A DNA stretch of 64,000 nt. Source: Flectonema sp. DT1601. Lineage: Eukaryota > Euglenozoa > Diplonemea > Diplonemida > Diplonemidae. Shown here one piece after another: positions 1 through 8,750 of the stretch (positions within the stretch are counted from its first letter, which is position 1; each line of letters opens with the position of its first letter). The position numbers were made by a program, and so were the translations under genes. Location of the stretch: the NCBI GenBank assembly GCA_964019425.1, contig OZ025785.1:457501-521500 (forward strand). The letters are read 5' to 3'. The notes beneath the pieces were generated by a model. That model made no database searches. It saw only the letters and a program-made list of their open reading frames with translations, and was not told the origin of the DNA.

Positions 1-89
1 CAAACAGAAGAAGACTTACTGGTTGCTATCCCACTACAGCAGGAAGAACATCATGTCGTCCAGTTGCATGGGCAGAGGATGAAAGTGAA

Positions 90-1478
90 ATGTCGTTTTC
101 TAAGCCACCGGATGCAATTGCACCTCCACTGACACACGATCAATTGTCGTCACCGATATCTCAAACAGTTATTCCTCCATTGCATGTAAAACACTTTACT
201 GAACTACCCCTTTGTCCTACTTGCTTTGAACGTTTAGATGCCAGTGTGAGTGGAGTTCGTAACATGTTTTGTACTCATTCAGATCAGTGTTTATGTCATG
301 AGGGAAGTTCATGTAGAGTATGTCAGGCATGGATCACGACTGATTTACACCTCTCAAATAATACTTTTGATGATCTCCACGGTGGTATATTACCTCAGGC
401 TGTGACTACATCACAACCTCCTTATTTTATTCATGATTGTGATGTAAATATTTCTTCACCTGTTAGTAGTTCAGTTGATGACAATAAGTTATCTCGTGGT
501 AGCAGTCCGTCTGATTTCCCTGCAGGAGATGAGTCGAATGTTAAATTATCACGTAGGCCTCTCAATGATGTCAAATCTGTTTCAATTTCTCCTCAACAAA
601 TTCAAAAACAAAACAACGATATGAAATTACCAAAATGTGGGGTATGCGAACGAATGGATTCTCTATGGGGATGTCTTATCTGTGGATTTATAGGTTGTGG
701 TAGATACACAGAACAACATACTTTGTGGCATTGTCACCGTACCAAGCATCCATTAGTAATGGAGTTGACTAGTCAGAAGGTTTGGGACTACGATAGTGAT
801 TTATTTGTTCATAGGTTACTGATTCATAAATCTGAAAAATCTGTTTTACCGGATCAGTACTGTGATAGAGATCCTGACATCGGAGATAGCTCTTCAGCGA
901 TGATGAACATCGCGACTGTCGGGAAATCTATTGTAGATGCGAAAATCGAATCTAAACAAGAAACTATTTGTCTTGAATTTAGTCATTTACTCGCTCATCA
1001 AATGGAATCAGGAAGACAGTTTAATGAAGAAAGACTACAAGCTGTGACTCAATCACATCATCAACTTACTAGCTCCAGTTCAGATGTTTTATCTGGTTTG
1101 GAACTTGAGTTGCTGGCAATCACTTCTGCTGTCGATGAAAAAACCAACGAACGCGAACAAATTAAAAAAGAAGTACTCGACACGATGACTTCTGTAACGG
1201 ATAATAAAAAAAAATTAAAAATAATAATTCCATTGAAAGATTCGCTTATTAAAAAACAATCTTTAATAAAACAACAACTTGAAACTGTTATTCGAACTAA
1301 TTTTGACAACACAAAACAAATTGAAGCTGACATCCTCTCTTGTAAAGAACAAATAACTGACTTGGAAGCAGCCATTGCAATGAGGAACAAGTGTAAAAAT
1401 CACAACATGACAAACAGCATAACAATGATAGGAGAGCAACCTCCTCCTAAAAGAGGGGGACGGAGAACGAGAAAATAA
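90..1478 (+). CDS. BRAP: BRAP2/ETP1-like UBP-zinc-finger protein (5' end uncertain)
   Basis: Seen: a Cys/His-rich segment at about residues 41-85 (CPTC, then FCTH and CRVC) that looks like a reduced RING. A clear UBP-type zinc finger follows at about 181-245 (CGVC, WGCLICG, GCGRY, H-rich core, then VWDYDSD), then a long coiled coil (about 290-435) and a basic tail ending in RRTRK. This order of RING, ZnF-UBP and coiled coil is that of BRAP2 in animals and ETP1 in yeast, cytoplasmic ubiquitin-binding E3-type proteins. The reading frame is open upstream of the first ATG to the window edge, so an N-terminal part (BRAP2 normally has an RRM-like domain there) may lie outside the window. The RING is degenerate, so ligase activity is uncertain. 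The family call is fairly sure; the start is not. Confidence 0.8.
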   Translation: MSFSKPPDAIAPPLTHDQLSSPISQTVIPPLHVKHFTELPLCPTCFERLDASVSGVRNMFCTHSDQCLCHEGSSCRVCQAWITTDLHLSNNTFDDLHGGILPQAVTTSQPPYFIHDCDVNISSPVSSSVDDNKLSRGSSPSDFPAGDESNVKLSRRPLNDVKSVSISPQQIQKQNNDMKLPKCGVCERMDSLWGCLICGFIGCGRYTEQHTLWHCHRTKHPLVMELTSQKVWDYDSDLFVHRLLIHKSEKSVLPDQYCDRDPDIGDSSSAMMNIATVGKSIVDAKIESKQETICLEFSHLLAHQMESGRQFNEERLQAVTQSHHQLTSSSSDVLSGLELELLAITSAVDEKTNEREQIKKEVLDTMTSVTDNKKKLKIIIPLKDSLIKKQSLIKQQLETVIRTNFDNTKQIEADILSCKEQITDLEAAIAMRNKCKNHNMTNSITMIGEQPPPKRGGRRTRK

Positions 1479-1795
1479 TTTTAATGATATCTAGTTTTTT
1501 TATTAAAGTAAAACTATCCTAAAAAATGAAAAAAAAAAAAACAGCTTGCTTTATCATTTGAGTATTTTTAAAGTTTTTTATTAAAGTAAAAATTATCAAA
1601 AAAAAAAAAAACCCCCTTCCAGGAATGACGCCAGGCTTGCTTCAAAGGCTGTCAAATCTGATGGTTTGTGTTATCTATCCTTTGTGTTATTATTTATTAT
1701 TACGTTGTTCGGTATTTTGGTTTTTTTTTTTCGTGCTGTTTGGTTTATTCACCTGACCAGTTATTGTTAATACGGTACTGGCCATGACTTAGGAA
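1479..1795. other. Intergenic, A/T homopolymer-rich
   Basis: It holds several A-runs and one T-run between the BRAP2-like gene and the next gene. I see no ORF or RNA signature. Confidence 0.6.
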
Positions 1796-3463
1796 ATGGA
1801 TGGAAAAAAAAAAAACGATAAAGAGGTGATTAAAAAAACCCTTTATTTCATTTATAGTGACTTAAAAATGGGAGGAAAAAGTTCAAAAGGACTGAGTGCT
1901 GAATGGGATGAGTTGAAACTTATATCAATAAAAGAATCTTTTAAAGCCAGAATCCATTGGCTTCAAATTAGCAACGCAAGTCGCAGTCCCATAAACTTTG
2001 ATTTGAGTACCACTGACTTAGACTATGAAGAGATGGGTCGGATTGCTGATTTCATGAAAAATAATGAAATCTTTTTCAAAACGACTGTGACGATCGCTTT
2101 AGTTGGAGTACAGCTTGATCAGGAAACAGCTTGCAAAATACTTGATGCAGCTCCAAAAGTATGTTGTAGTTTCGCCCCCAATTCACCCTTAGTCACTGTA
2201 TTTAAAACTAATGTTAAATTATCGTTATGTGTCTATGATACAACACTAGTTGTAATTTTTACAAAATCGAACATACAACCCCCATTCACGACATCAGTAA
2301 GATAAAAAAAATATAGTTTTTCTCTTTTTATGTTTTCTTTTTTTCTAAACGTAATTTTCTTTGATTAACAAACTACAAATATTTTTTCAGTCGAGTAGCT
2401 TTGATATTAATTTTGTTTTTTAATATCCTAAAGTTGTTACTGTTTTTTACATTGTCAAAGTTTCAACCCATTCAGACGACTCTGAACAACATCACAATTA
2501 ACTCAAACTTCTTCTTGAAGAAATCTAATCGTGTTTGCCTCCATGGCTAAAAAACTTACAAAGCCTCCCAAACAGTCTATCCACTAACTAAGTAAATAAA
2601 CACAGGGATTATGGAAGGTTACCGTCAACAGCAGCATTTCTCCAGAAATAGCTGCGGCGATGGTGGTTAGATTACCGGGTCAGCATTGCAAACTAGAACT
2701 CAGTGGCCCCTTATCTTGGATGCCCTATGGTCGGATATGCCATATTTTATACCCCTCTAGAAAATTTCACGGAACAACTGTCTCTTTCTCTAATCAAGGA
2801 GGACGGACTGTTGGACATGCTGGAAGTGAAATTTATTTTTCGGTGAATAGACCTTCTGAAAGATGGTTCCCAGTTCATTTATTTATCATGCAACTACTTA
2901 AAAATAAATATAAAACTCCCTCAGCCTATTGGATGCTTCCTTTCGACGTTATGAGAATCTTGTTGGAGTTTACCTCTTACGATTCTGAGTCAATCTTATT
3001 GAATGATGTTTCAAAGGAAGCATTCGTACCTGAAGTTGAACAGATTTCTGAAGGATTTATGATCCATCAGCACTCGAGTAATAATTATCTTGCGATTATG
3101 GAATGCTCTGAACGACTTTCTGAAACAATTTCAGAAGCGGAGTTCATGAGTCAGCATCATGGTGTTTCAGTGTCGTTTGATTCGTCACTCTTTTCAGGCA
3201 AAGTAACATCATGGGAAGGTGATAATGGTGAAGTAAATATGAGAAAAATATGTAAATCTCATTCATCACAACCGACACCAGCTGTTGGAAGTACTGTTCA
3301 GTATTATATACAGCCTTATGGTAACGGTCTGCTTGCTACTGGTAAAATATTAGTTGCCAAATCTCCTCTTGAATCAAAGCTATCTGACTTTGTAGTAGGC
3401 ACCAGATGCTCTCTTCGCCAAAAATCAATTTCCTGTACACATGATGTACTGCCCTGCGATTAA
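1796..3463 (+). CDS. Unknown two-exon protein, about 406 residues
   Basis: Two open segments join through a plausible intron. Exon 1 runs 1796-2158 (121 codons) and ends before a gtatgt donor. Exon 2 runs from 2606, after a cacag acceptor, to the stop at 3463. Both junctions are in phase 0, and the joined protein reads smoothly across (LDAAPK then GLWKVTV). Without splicing the first segment runs on into low-complexity sequence and stops at 2305. I recognise no domain with confidence; the middle (about residues 60-170) has short hydrophobic strand/helix alternations that could be irregular LRR-like units. No signal peptide or membrane segment is seen. The function is unknown. Confidence 0.6.
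2159..2605 (+). other. Intron of the 1796 gene, containing a dispersed repeat copy
   Basis: It has a gtatgt donor and cacag acceptor and is about 447 bases long, much longer than the 68-77 base introns elsewhere in this window. Bases about 2364-2475 closely match the blocks at about 11882-11980 and 14942-15040 upstream of LRR genes B and C, so the extra length may come from inserted repeat DNA. Confidence 0.55.
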
Positions 3464-3855
3464 AAAAAAATTGATTTCCCCCCCCCCCCCTTCTTGACAT
3501 CTTTCATCCTCTAGCCTGTCGATTCTTCTCGTTATTCCTCTCTAATTACAATCTTTAAATAAATTCAAAATCTATTTTTTTTCTTTCTTTTTTTTTTCTT
3601 CTATTTATTTAAATTTTTGTGATAACCTTCCACTATTATTGCCTGATGCTAACTTATTTCTAACCCTTTTATTTTGTGGATGTTGTTTTGGTTAAACACT
3701 TGTTGGGATTCATCTAAAAATATTTATTTTCTCCTCCTTCAGATTAAGTTCACTAATGTAGTTCACTTTCAATTTATTTTATTTTTTATGGTTTTTTTTC
3801 ACACTCCCCTAAGGCTTTGAGAGAATAAATTAAAAAAAAAAAAAAAAATAATAAA
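3464..3855. other. Intergenic, homopolymer-rich
   Basis: It contains a C-run at about 3479-3490, T-rich stretches, and an A-run ending just before the next ATG. No coding or RNA feature is seen. Confidence 0.6.
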
Positions 3856-5028
3856 ATGCAACTCTCACATCGCCATGATGAAGATCAAGAAATGAAGCGA
3901 TTCATCCATCGTCTTCTTGTGACGGCAGCAACTCAAGGATTGGTGATGGGAATCGGATTCTGGATGTTAAATAAAATGATGAATGGAGGTATCGCTCACA
4001 AACCATTTATTATTGGTAATCGGAGAGTACTATTAAACGCAAGCGAAGCGTCACTCGTCGATTCTATTTCTGATCCCGACAGTATTTCTGATTGTTTTTC
4101 AACTGTCGGTGGACTTAGTGACGCCAAAGAAACACTTAACCAATCAGTGGTAGCTCCTTTTCAATATTCTTCTCTGTATTCGAATGGAGCTGGTTCACTT
4201 AGAAATCCTCCAAAAGGGGTATTATTATACGGTCCTCCAGGAACAGGGAAGACACTTCTCGCAAAGACAATCGCGAAATCGTGTGGAGCAAATTTTCTTG
4301 AAGTTAAAGTTGAGAATTTATTTGGAAAATGGTTGGGAGAGAGTGAGCAAACTGTTTCTGCGATATTCACATTAGCGAGAAAGATTCAGCCATGCATCGT
4401 ATTCGTTGATGAGTTGGATTCACTTTTGAGTACCCGTTCTGGAATGGACGCACACGCCTATGCTAATGCTAAAACTATTTTTTTACGTCAATGGGATGGG
4501 TTCTCAACCTCAGAATCAACGAAAATAGTCGTCGTTGGAGCGACTAACTGTCCAGAGGTCCTCGACCCTGCAGTCCTTCGAAGACTCAGCGTTAAGATTC
4601 ACATCGGATATCCAACCCTCAATGAGAGGATTGATATCTTAAAAATATTACTTCGCCATGAAGACACATCTCAAGTTAATATACGTCGCCTTGCTGATAT
4701 TACTTCGAAGTACTCTGGTGCTGATCTGAAAGAGTTATGTCAACATGCATGCAGAGAACAAATCCAACAGTCTATACGCTCTTGTATGATAGAAAAAGAT
4801 CCAACACCACCACCGCTCTCAGTGACCGATTCATTATCTAATTGGTTGGGTGTTAAATTACCTGGATCCTCATCACCTGTAGCACCAAGAAAGTTATCAG
4901 GCATCCCTTGTCTTACCACAGATATGATTGAGAATTGCATGTCCGTAGTAAAATCAAACGAAACGTTCGCAGCCTCTCTCCGTGGATCGTCAAAGCTTCC
5001 TTCACGTGGAGCTACTTCTTTAGATTAA
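3856..5028 (+). CDS. MSP1: MSP1/ATAD1-type membrane-anchored AAA ATPase
   Basis: The 390-residue protein has a hydrophobic N-terminal segment at about residues 22-42 and a single AAA domain. Walker A is GPPGTGKT at 126-133, Walker B is VFVDELDS with the Asp-Glu at 185-186, the sensor-1 motif is GATNCPE, and the Arg-finger pair is in VLRRLS. The VGGL box precedes Walker A, as in the meiotic-clade AAA family. One N-terminal anchor plus one AAA domain in about 360-400 residues is the plan of MSP1/ATAD1, which extracts mislocalised tail-anchored proteins from the mitochondrial outer membrane or peroxisomes. All ATPase motifs look intact. The Ser/Pro-rich tail after the AAA domain is longer than usual. 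Assignment to MSP1 rather than a related single-domain AAA protein is an inference from architecture. Confidence 0.8.
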   Translation: MQLSHRHDEDQEMKRFIHRLLVTAATQGLVMGIGFWMLNKMMNGGIAHKPFIIGNRRVLLNASEASLVDSISDPDSISDCFSTVGGLSDAKETLNQSVVAPFQYSSLYSNGAGSLRNPPKGVLLYGPPGTGKTLLAKTIAKSCGANFLEVKVENLFGKWLGESEQTVSAIFTLARKIQPCIVFVDELDSLLSTRSGMDAHAYANAKTIFLRQWDGFSTSESTKIVVVGATNCPEVLDPAVLRRLSVKIHIGYPTLNERIDILKILLRHEDTSQVNIRRLADITSKYSGADLKELCQHACREQIQQSIRSCMIEKDPTPPPLSVTDSLSNWLGVKLPGSSSPVAPRKLSGIPCLTTDMIENCMSVVKSNETFAASLRGSSKLPSRGATSLD

Positions 5029-5756
5029 AAAGTTGGGATGGGGATGGAGACGAAACGGAAGTTACTCATTCGCTCTCTAACAAAAAAAAAAAAAGATAAA
5101 TTGATGAGAACGATGCTACGAAACACATCCTTTCAATGATGTGCTTTACTTTACTGATTTTCTGTATTTCTTGACTCGCTGTTGTTGTATTGAGAAAAAA
5201 AAAAAAAAAACCATTCACTAACCTCCCCTACTACCTACGAGTTCTGTATCTTTCTTGCCTGGTGTTTGTCATTCTGCCTGAGCGCAGCGTGTTGATTGTT
5301 TGCTTACTTTTTGGGATGGTTTTTTTTTTTTAAAAGACCGAATCCGTCAGTATACCTTTATCGCAACAGTCTCTGTAGCAGCAGCTGCTGTTGACGGAAA
5401 TAATGTTCACCTCGTCTTCGTAGTATAATTAAACTATTATTTTGGTAGTCAGCATTTGTTCATTGTTTTTTTGATATTATCAGTGAGTCGTATGAGGAAA
5501 AAAAAAGAAATGAAAAAATAAAAAAATAAATAAATAAATTATTTAACTTCTCTAAGACAACATTAACATGAAGAGATCACTTTATCAGTAGTTTATTCAA
5601 AATTAAGAAGGTTGGGGAATAATGAAAACAAGACTTGACCGGGAAAACTATTTCAAGTGAGAAGTTGACTCACAGCAGTTTCCTTCATTCTTGAATTGAA
5701 GTTACGTATCCTTTGAATTAATTCTTCATCACCAGAAACTCATCCAGTTAAAAATA
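5029..5756. other. Intergenic before LRR gene A
   Basis: A- and T-runs fill the first part. The last ~130 bases are the conserved LRR-family upstream block. No ORF of note. Confidence 0.6.
5690..5756 (+). promoter_or_regulatory. Conserved LRR-family 5' block (copy A)
   Basis: A ~70-base block (ttgaattgaagttacgtatc, then an attcttcatcaccagaaac core, then an A-rich run to the ATG) immediately precedes LRR genes A, B, C, D, E (partly) and G. Its retention when the remoter upstream DNA differs suggests a core promoter or 5' UTR. Copies begin near 12072, 15144, 44770, 55262 and 62499; relics without a gene lie near 8576 and 11700. Confidence 0.6.
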
Positions 5757-7245
5757 ATGGCAACTGTCGATTCCCTGTCCTCTGTTTTGAGGAGCCATCA
5801 GAGGTTCATGGCGAAGCTGCTCGTGGAAGTGGTGAGTCGGAAGGAGGAGTCGGGGGCGCTGATGGACAGCTTTTCAGAAGTTCTCAGATCGTCGGAGGAG
5901 ATCATGGATGGAATGACGGATGCTGAGGCAGCGACTGAATTGACGACGTACAAGGAAGTACACCGGGTGGCGAGGGAGAAGGAGTCGGCGAAGTTGGTGG
6001 AAGGAAGCTCGCGATTACTGGGAACCCTTTCCTTGCATCCTGACATGAAGTGTGCCGATATCGGGTTTGTTAAAGCTGATCTCAAGGGGGAGGGGAAGTT
6101 GGAGTTGGTCGAAGATGACCTGAGGAATGTATTCTCGTCCACCTGCTTCCCTCGGATGCTGAACGAGGATGAGTATTTCAACACACTTCAAATTGGTTAC
6201 TTGGGCATGGGTGAAACAGAGGAGGGTGTCCCAGCCCAACTCAGGAAGGAACTCTTCCTGCTGCTGGACTGGCCGAGACTCTCCCACTCGTCGAAGGAAG
6301 AAGTCAGATCCCAATTTGACAACACCTCATGGGGTGCTGAGATCCTCCGTGAGCTGGAAGATTCGAACAACTGGGGTACTGTGAAAAGAACATACAAATG
6401 GTCTGAACGTGTTGTGACTGCGGAGGAGTTGAGAACTTCACATCTTCGTACTCGAATTGACATTTTGTTCACAGAAAATCCCGACATGTTGTGTGTCTTC
6501 GATGCCTCAGAATATATCGACGATGAAGGAAGCCTTTCAAGTGATTGTGTTGAGATGATTCCGTCTTCCATCCGTCGGTTGTCATTCACCAACTGCGGCC
6601 GTTGCGCTGCATTTGAGCAAGAGTTCCTGTCAGACAGTTGTGACTCGCTGACGTCAATCGATTTCACTTCTTTTCACAATGTGACGATCATCCCCAGCAA
6701 GTTCTTGTATAACTTGAAGTCTCTGACTCACGTTAATTTATCGTATTAATTTATCCGGTCTGAGTAAAGTAACGAGCATTAGCGATGACTTTATTAGAAA
6801 CTGTGAGTCCCTCACCTCCATCGATGTTTCCAGGTTAAAGAAACTGACTAAAATAGGCGATAGATTCTTGCATAATTCGAAGTCCCTGACTAGCGTGGAT
6901 TTGTCTTCCTTGAGTATTGGCGATGACTTTATTAGTGACTGTGAGTCCCTCACCTCCATCGATGTTTCCGGTTTGAAGAAGCTGACTGAAATAGGATATA
7001 GATTCTTGCGTAATTCAAAGTCTCTGACTAGCGTGGATTTGTCTTCCTTGAGTAAAGTTACGAGCATTAGCGATGACTTTATTAGAAACTGTGAGTCCCT
7101 CACCTCCATCGATGTTTCTGGTTTGAAAAAAATGACAGAAATAAAAAAAGGTTTCCTGCGGACAACGGACATCTGGAGTAAGGAAGATGTCAGGGGATTG
7201 GAGGAGTGCAGTGTTGTCGTTAAAAGGGAAATTCAGAAATTATAG
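5757..7245 (+). pseudogene. LRR-family gene A, broken by a 13-base duplication
   Basis: The first 330 codons match intact paralogues B-E closely. Near 6741-6755 a short duplicated segment (ttaatttatc repeated with three extra bases) adds 13 bases relative to paralogue C, creating a TAA stop and a +1 frame change. Downstream the LRR array and the family C-terminus (KEDVRGLEECSVVV) continue in the new frame to 7245. The N-terminal domain is intact, so a truncated ~330-residue product is possible. The remaining array is short. A 683-base inverted-repeat element lies about 40 bases past the stop. Confidence 0.8.
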
Positions 7246-7286
7246 AGAGGTTTGAAATATTAAGGAAAATTTCGGAAGTTAATATA

Positions 7287-7969
7287 TGAGGACATGTCAA
7301 AAGTCTGGTACCGTTTTGGTCAACGGTAAACTGTGGGCATGTGCAACTCAATCGAACCCCAACCCCGTCTGAAACATGCCCCAAGAAATTCAATTCCGGG
7401 TGTGGGATCTCACTTTACTCGTAATACTTGTAAAAAAAAAAAATTACTGCATTTTTAGCTTGTGACCACAGAGAAACCCAAATATTACATATGCAGCCTT
7501 GCCAAACGTATCATCCCCCAAATGTATATTCTAATATTTCATTATAAAAATGAATGGAATTATCGGTAAAAAAAATACTTTTAACGTGATAATTATTATT
7601 AGTTTTTAGCACCACTTGACACCATTCCACAGCACTGTTATTCTCACAACCCTCAGGGGCATAGCAGTAACATCACCACCCCCAGAAAGGCATTCTAGCA
7701 GTTTTGCACGTTTACCTTCCAAAGTTTTTGAGCTCCCATTGGACTCTTTCCTGTCACTCTACTTCGGCGGGTCTCCCATCTTGTCAATCAGTAATTGCAG
7801 TTGCTCAATTATCGCTTTTGTGGTCATGTTTTGCTTTTGTTATGCTTGGGGTTCTCTATAACAGTTTTGTTACAGGCTACAAGTCAGATGGAGTTGGGGT
7901 TCGATTGAGTTGTACATGCCCACAGTTTACTGTTGACCAAAACGGTACCAGACTTTTGATATCCACTCA
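7287..7969. mobile_element. TA-flanked inverted-repeat DNA element (Tc1/mariner-like, non-autonomous)
   Basis: About 85-base terminal inverted repeats start TGAGGACATGTC on the left and (reverse strand) TGAGTGGATATC on the right; both continue with AAAAGTCTGGTACCG and differ at only a few positions. A TA dinucleotide flanks each end (7285-7286 and 7970-7971). The element interrupts the LRR 3' flank, which is continuous behind gene E (57284 on). Inside, the minus strand has a short broken frame that could be a transposase N-terminus remnant, but this is weak. The TA target and the TIR sequence suggest the Tc1/mariner superfamily. Confidence 0.75.
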
Positions 7970-7977
7970 TATTATTT

Positions 7978-8120
7978 CGAAATATGAGATGACCACCTTC
8001 AGCCAGTTGGTAAGTAATTAGGTCCCGTCACTGTACTCACTTGGGAAAGTAATTATTCGAATTGAAAACACCGTATTCGGAACTCCTGCCGATACATTGA
8101 TGACTTCCTTAACTGGAGTT
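7978..8120. repeat. LRR-family 3' flank block
   Basis: This block (from aaatatgagatgaccacc to ttccttaactgg) recurs at about 47220-47355 after gene D, 57285-57412 after gene E, and, upstream of genes D and G, at 44361-44505 and 62095-62225. It marks the downstream edge of the LRR gene unit. Confidence 0.75.
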
Positions 8121-8334
8121 ACAACCCTCCTTTGATAAAATATACCGAAACCTCTAACTGTGGAAATCAGAAGGTAGCTGATTGTTATTAGTCATGGTAC
8201 TTGTGATTATTATTGTTGTGAATTGACATTGATTATTTTCACAACCCTTCTCCCACTAGAGTCATGTCGAACCTAATCGTGGCTGATCCCATCATACGAA
8301 GAAGTAATCTGTAATGGTTTCACATTGTGGGTAA

Positions 8335-8476
8335 TTGACGAAGTCGGAGAAGAAACTATTCAGATTAAGAGCCCGTTGTTTATTATGTCATGTTATCTAT
8401 TTCCCTGTGCCGCCAGTAAAACTAGCTGACGATCAACAAAATATAAGGCTGCTTATCTGAATGGGTTTTGTTCTTT
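8335..8476 (+). ncRNA. Candidate structured small RNA/3' element, copy 2
   Basis: Very similar to 42561-42712. A 5' GACGAAGTC hairpin is followed by an arm attcagattaag that pairs with cttatctgaat near the 3' end (one bulge). This copy ends in a looser T-rich stretch than the others. It lies between LRR gene A and the S9-peptidase-like gene. No known RNA family is recognised. Confidence 0.4.
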
Positions 8477-8575
8477 CACTCTTCGAATGAAGAAGTTAAA
8501 TTAATCGAATGTGTCGTAATATTTGAAGAGTTCTTTACTTTCTTAATACCTTCTTATCGTTGATAAAAAAGTTTT

Positions 8576-8668
8576 TTGAATTGAAGTTACGTATCCTTTG
8601 AATTAATTCTTCATCACCAGAAAAAACTCATCCATAGTTAAAAATAATAATGACAACTGTTCAAAAGT
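8576..8668 (+). promoter_or_regulatory. Relic LRR 5' block and start codon without an LRR gene
   Basis: The conserved LRR upstream block is present through an ATGACAACTGT start like that of gene B, but the sequence then hits a stop within seven codons and leaves the family. It lies about 80 bases upstream of the S9-like gene and could serve it as a promoter. Confidence 0.5.
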
Positions 8669-8750
8669 AGACTGTTTTTGTCTTTTAAAACAAACTCGTA
8701 TTTTAACTCTCAAAAAAAATCTCTTCTCAGTAAATGAAATAGTTGAGCAG

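Noticed and set aside
7616-8021. ORFs inside the 683-base inverted-repeat element as host genes
   Set aside because: They lie within the mobile element, cross its end, and have no recognisable domain.
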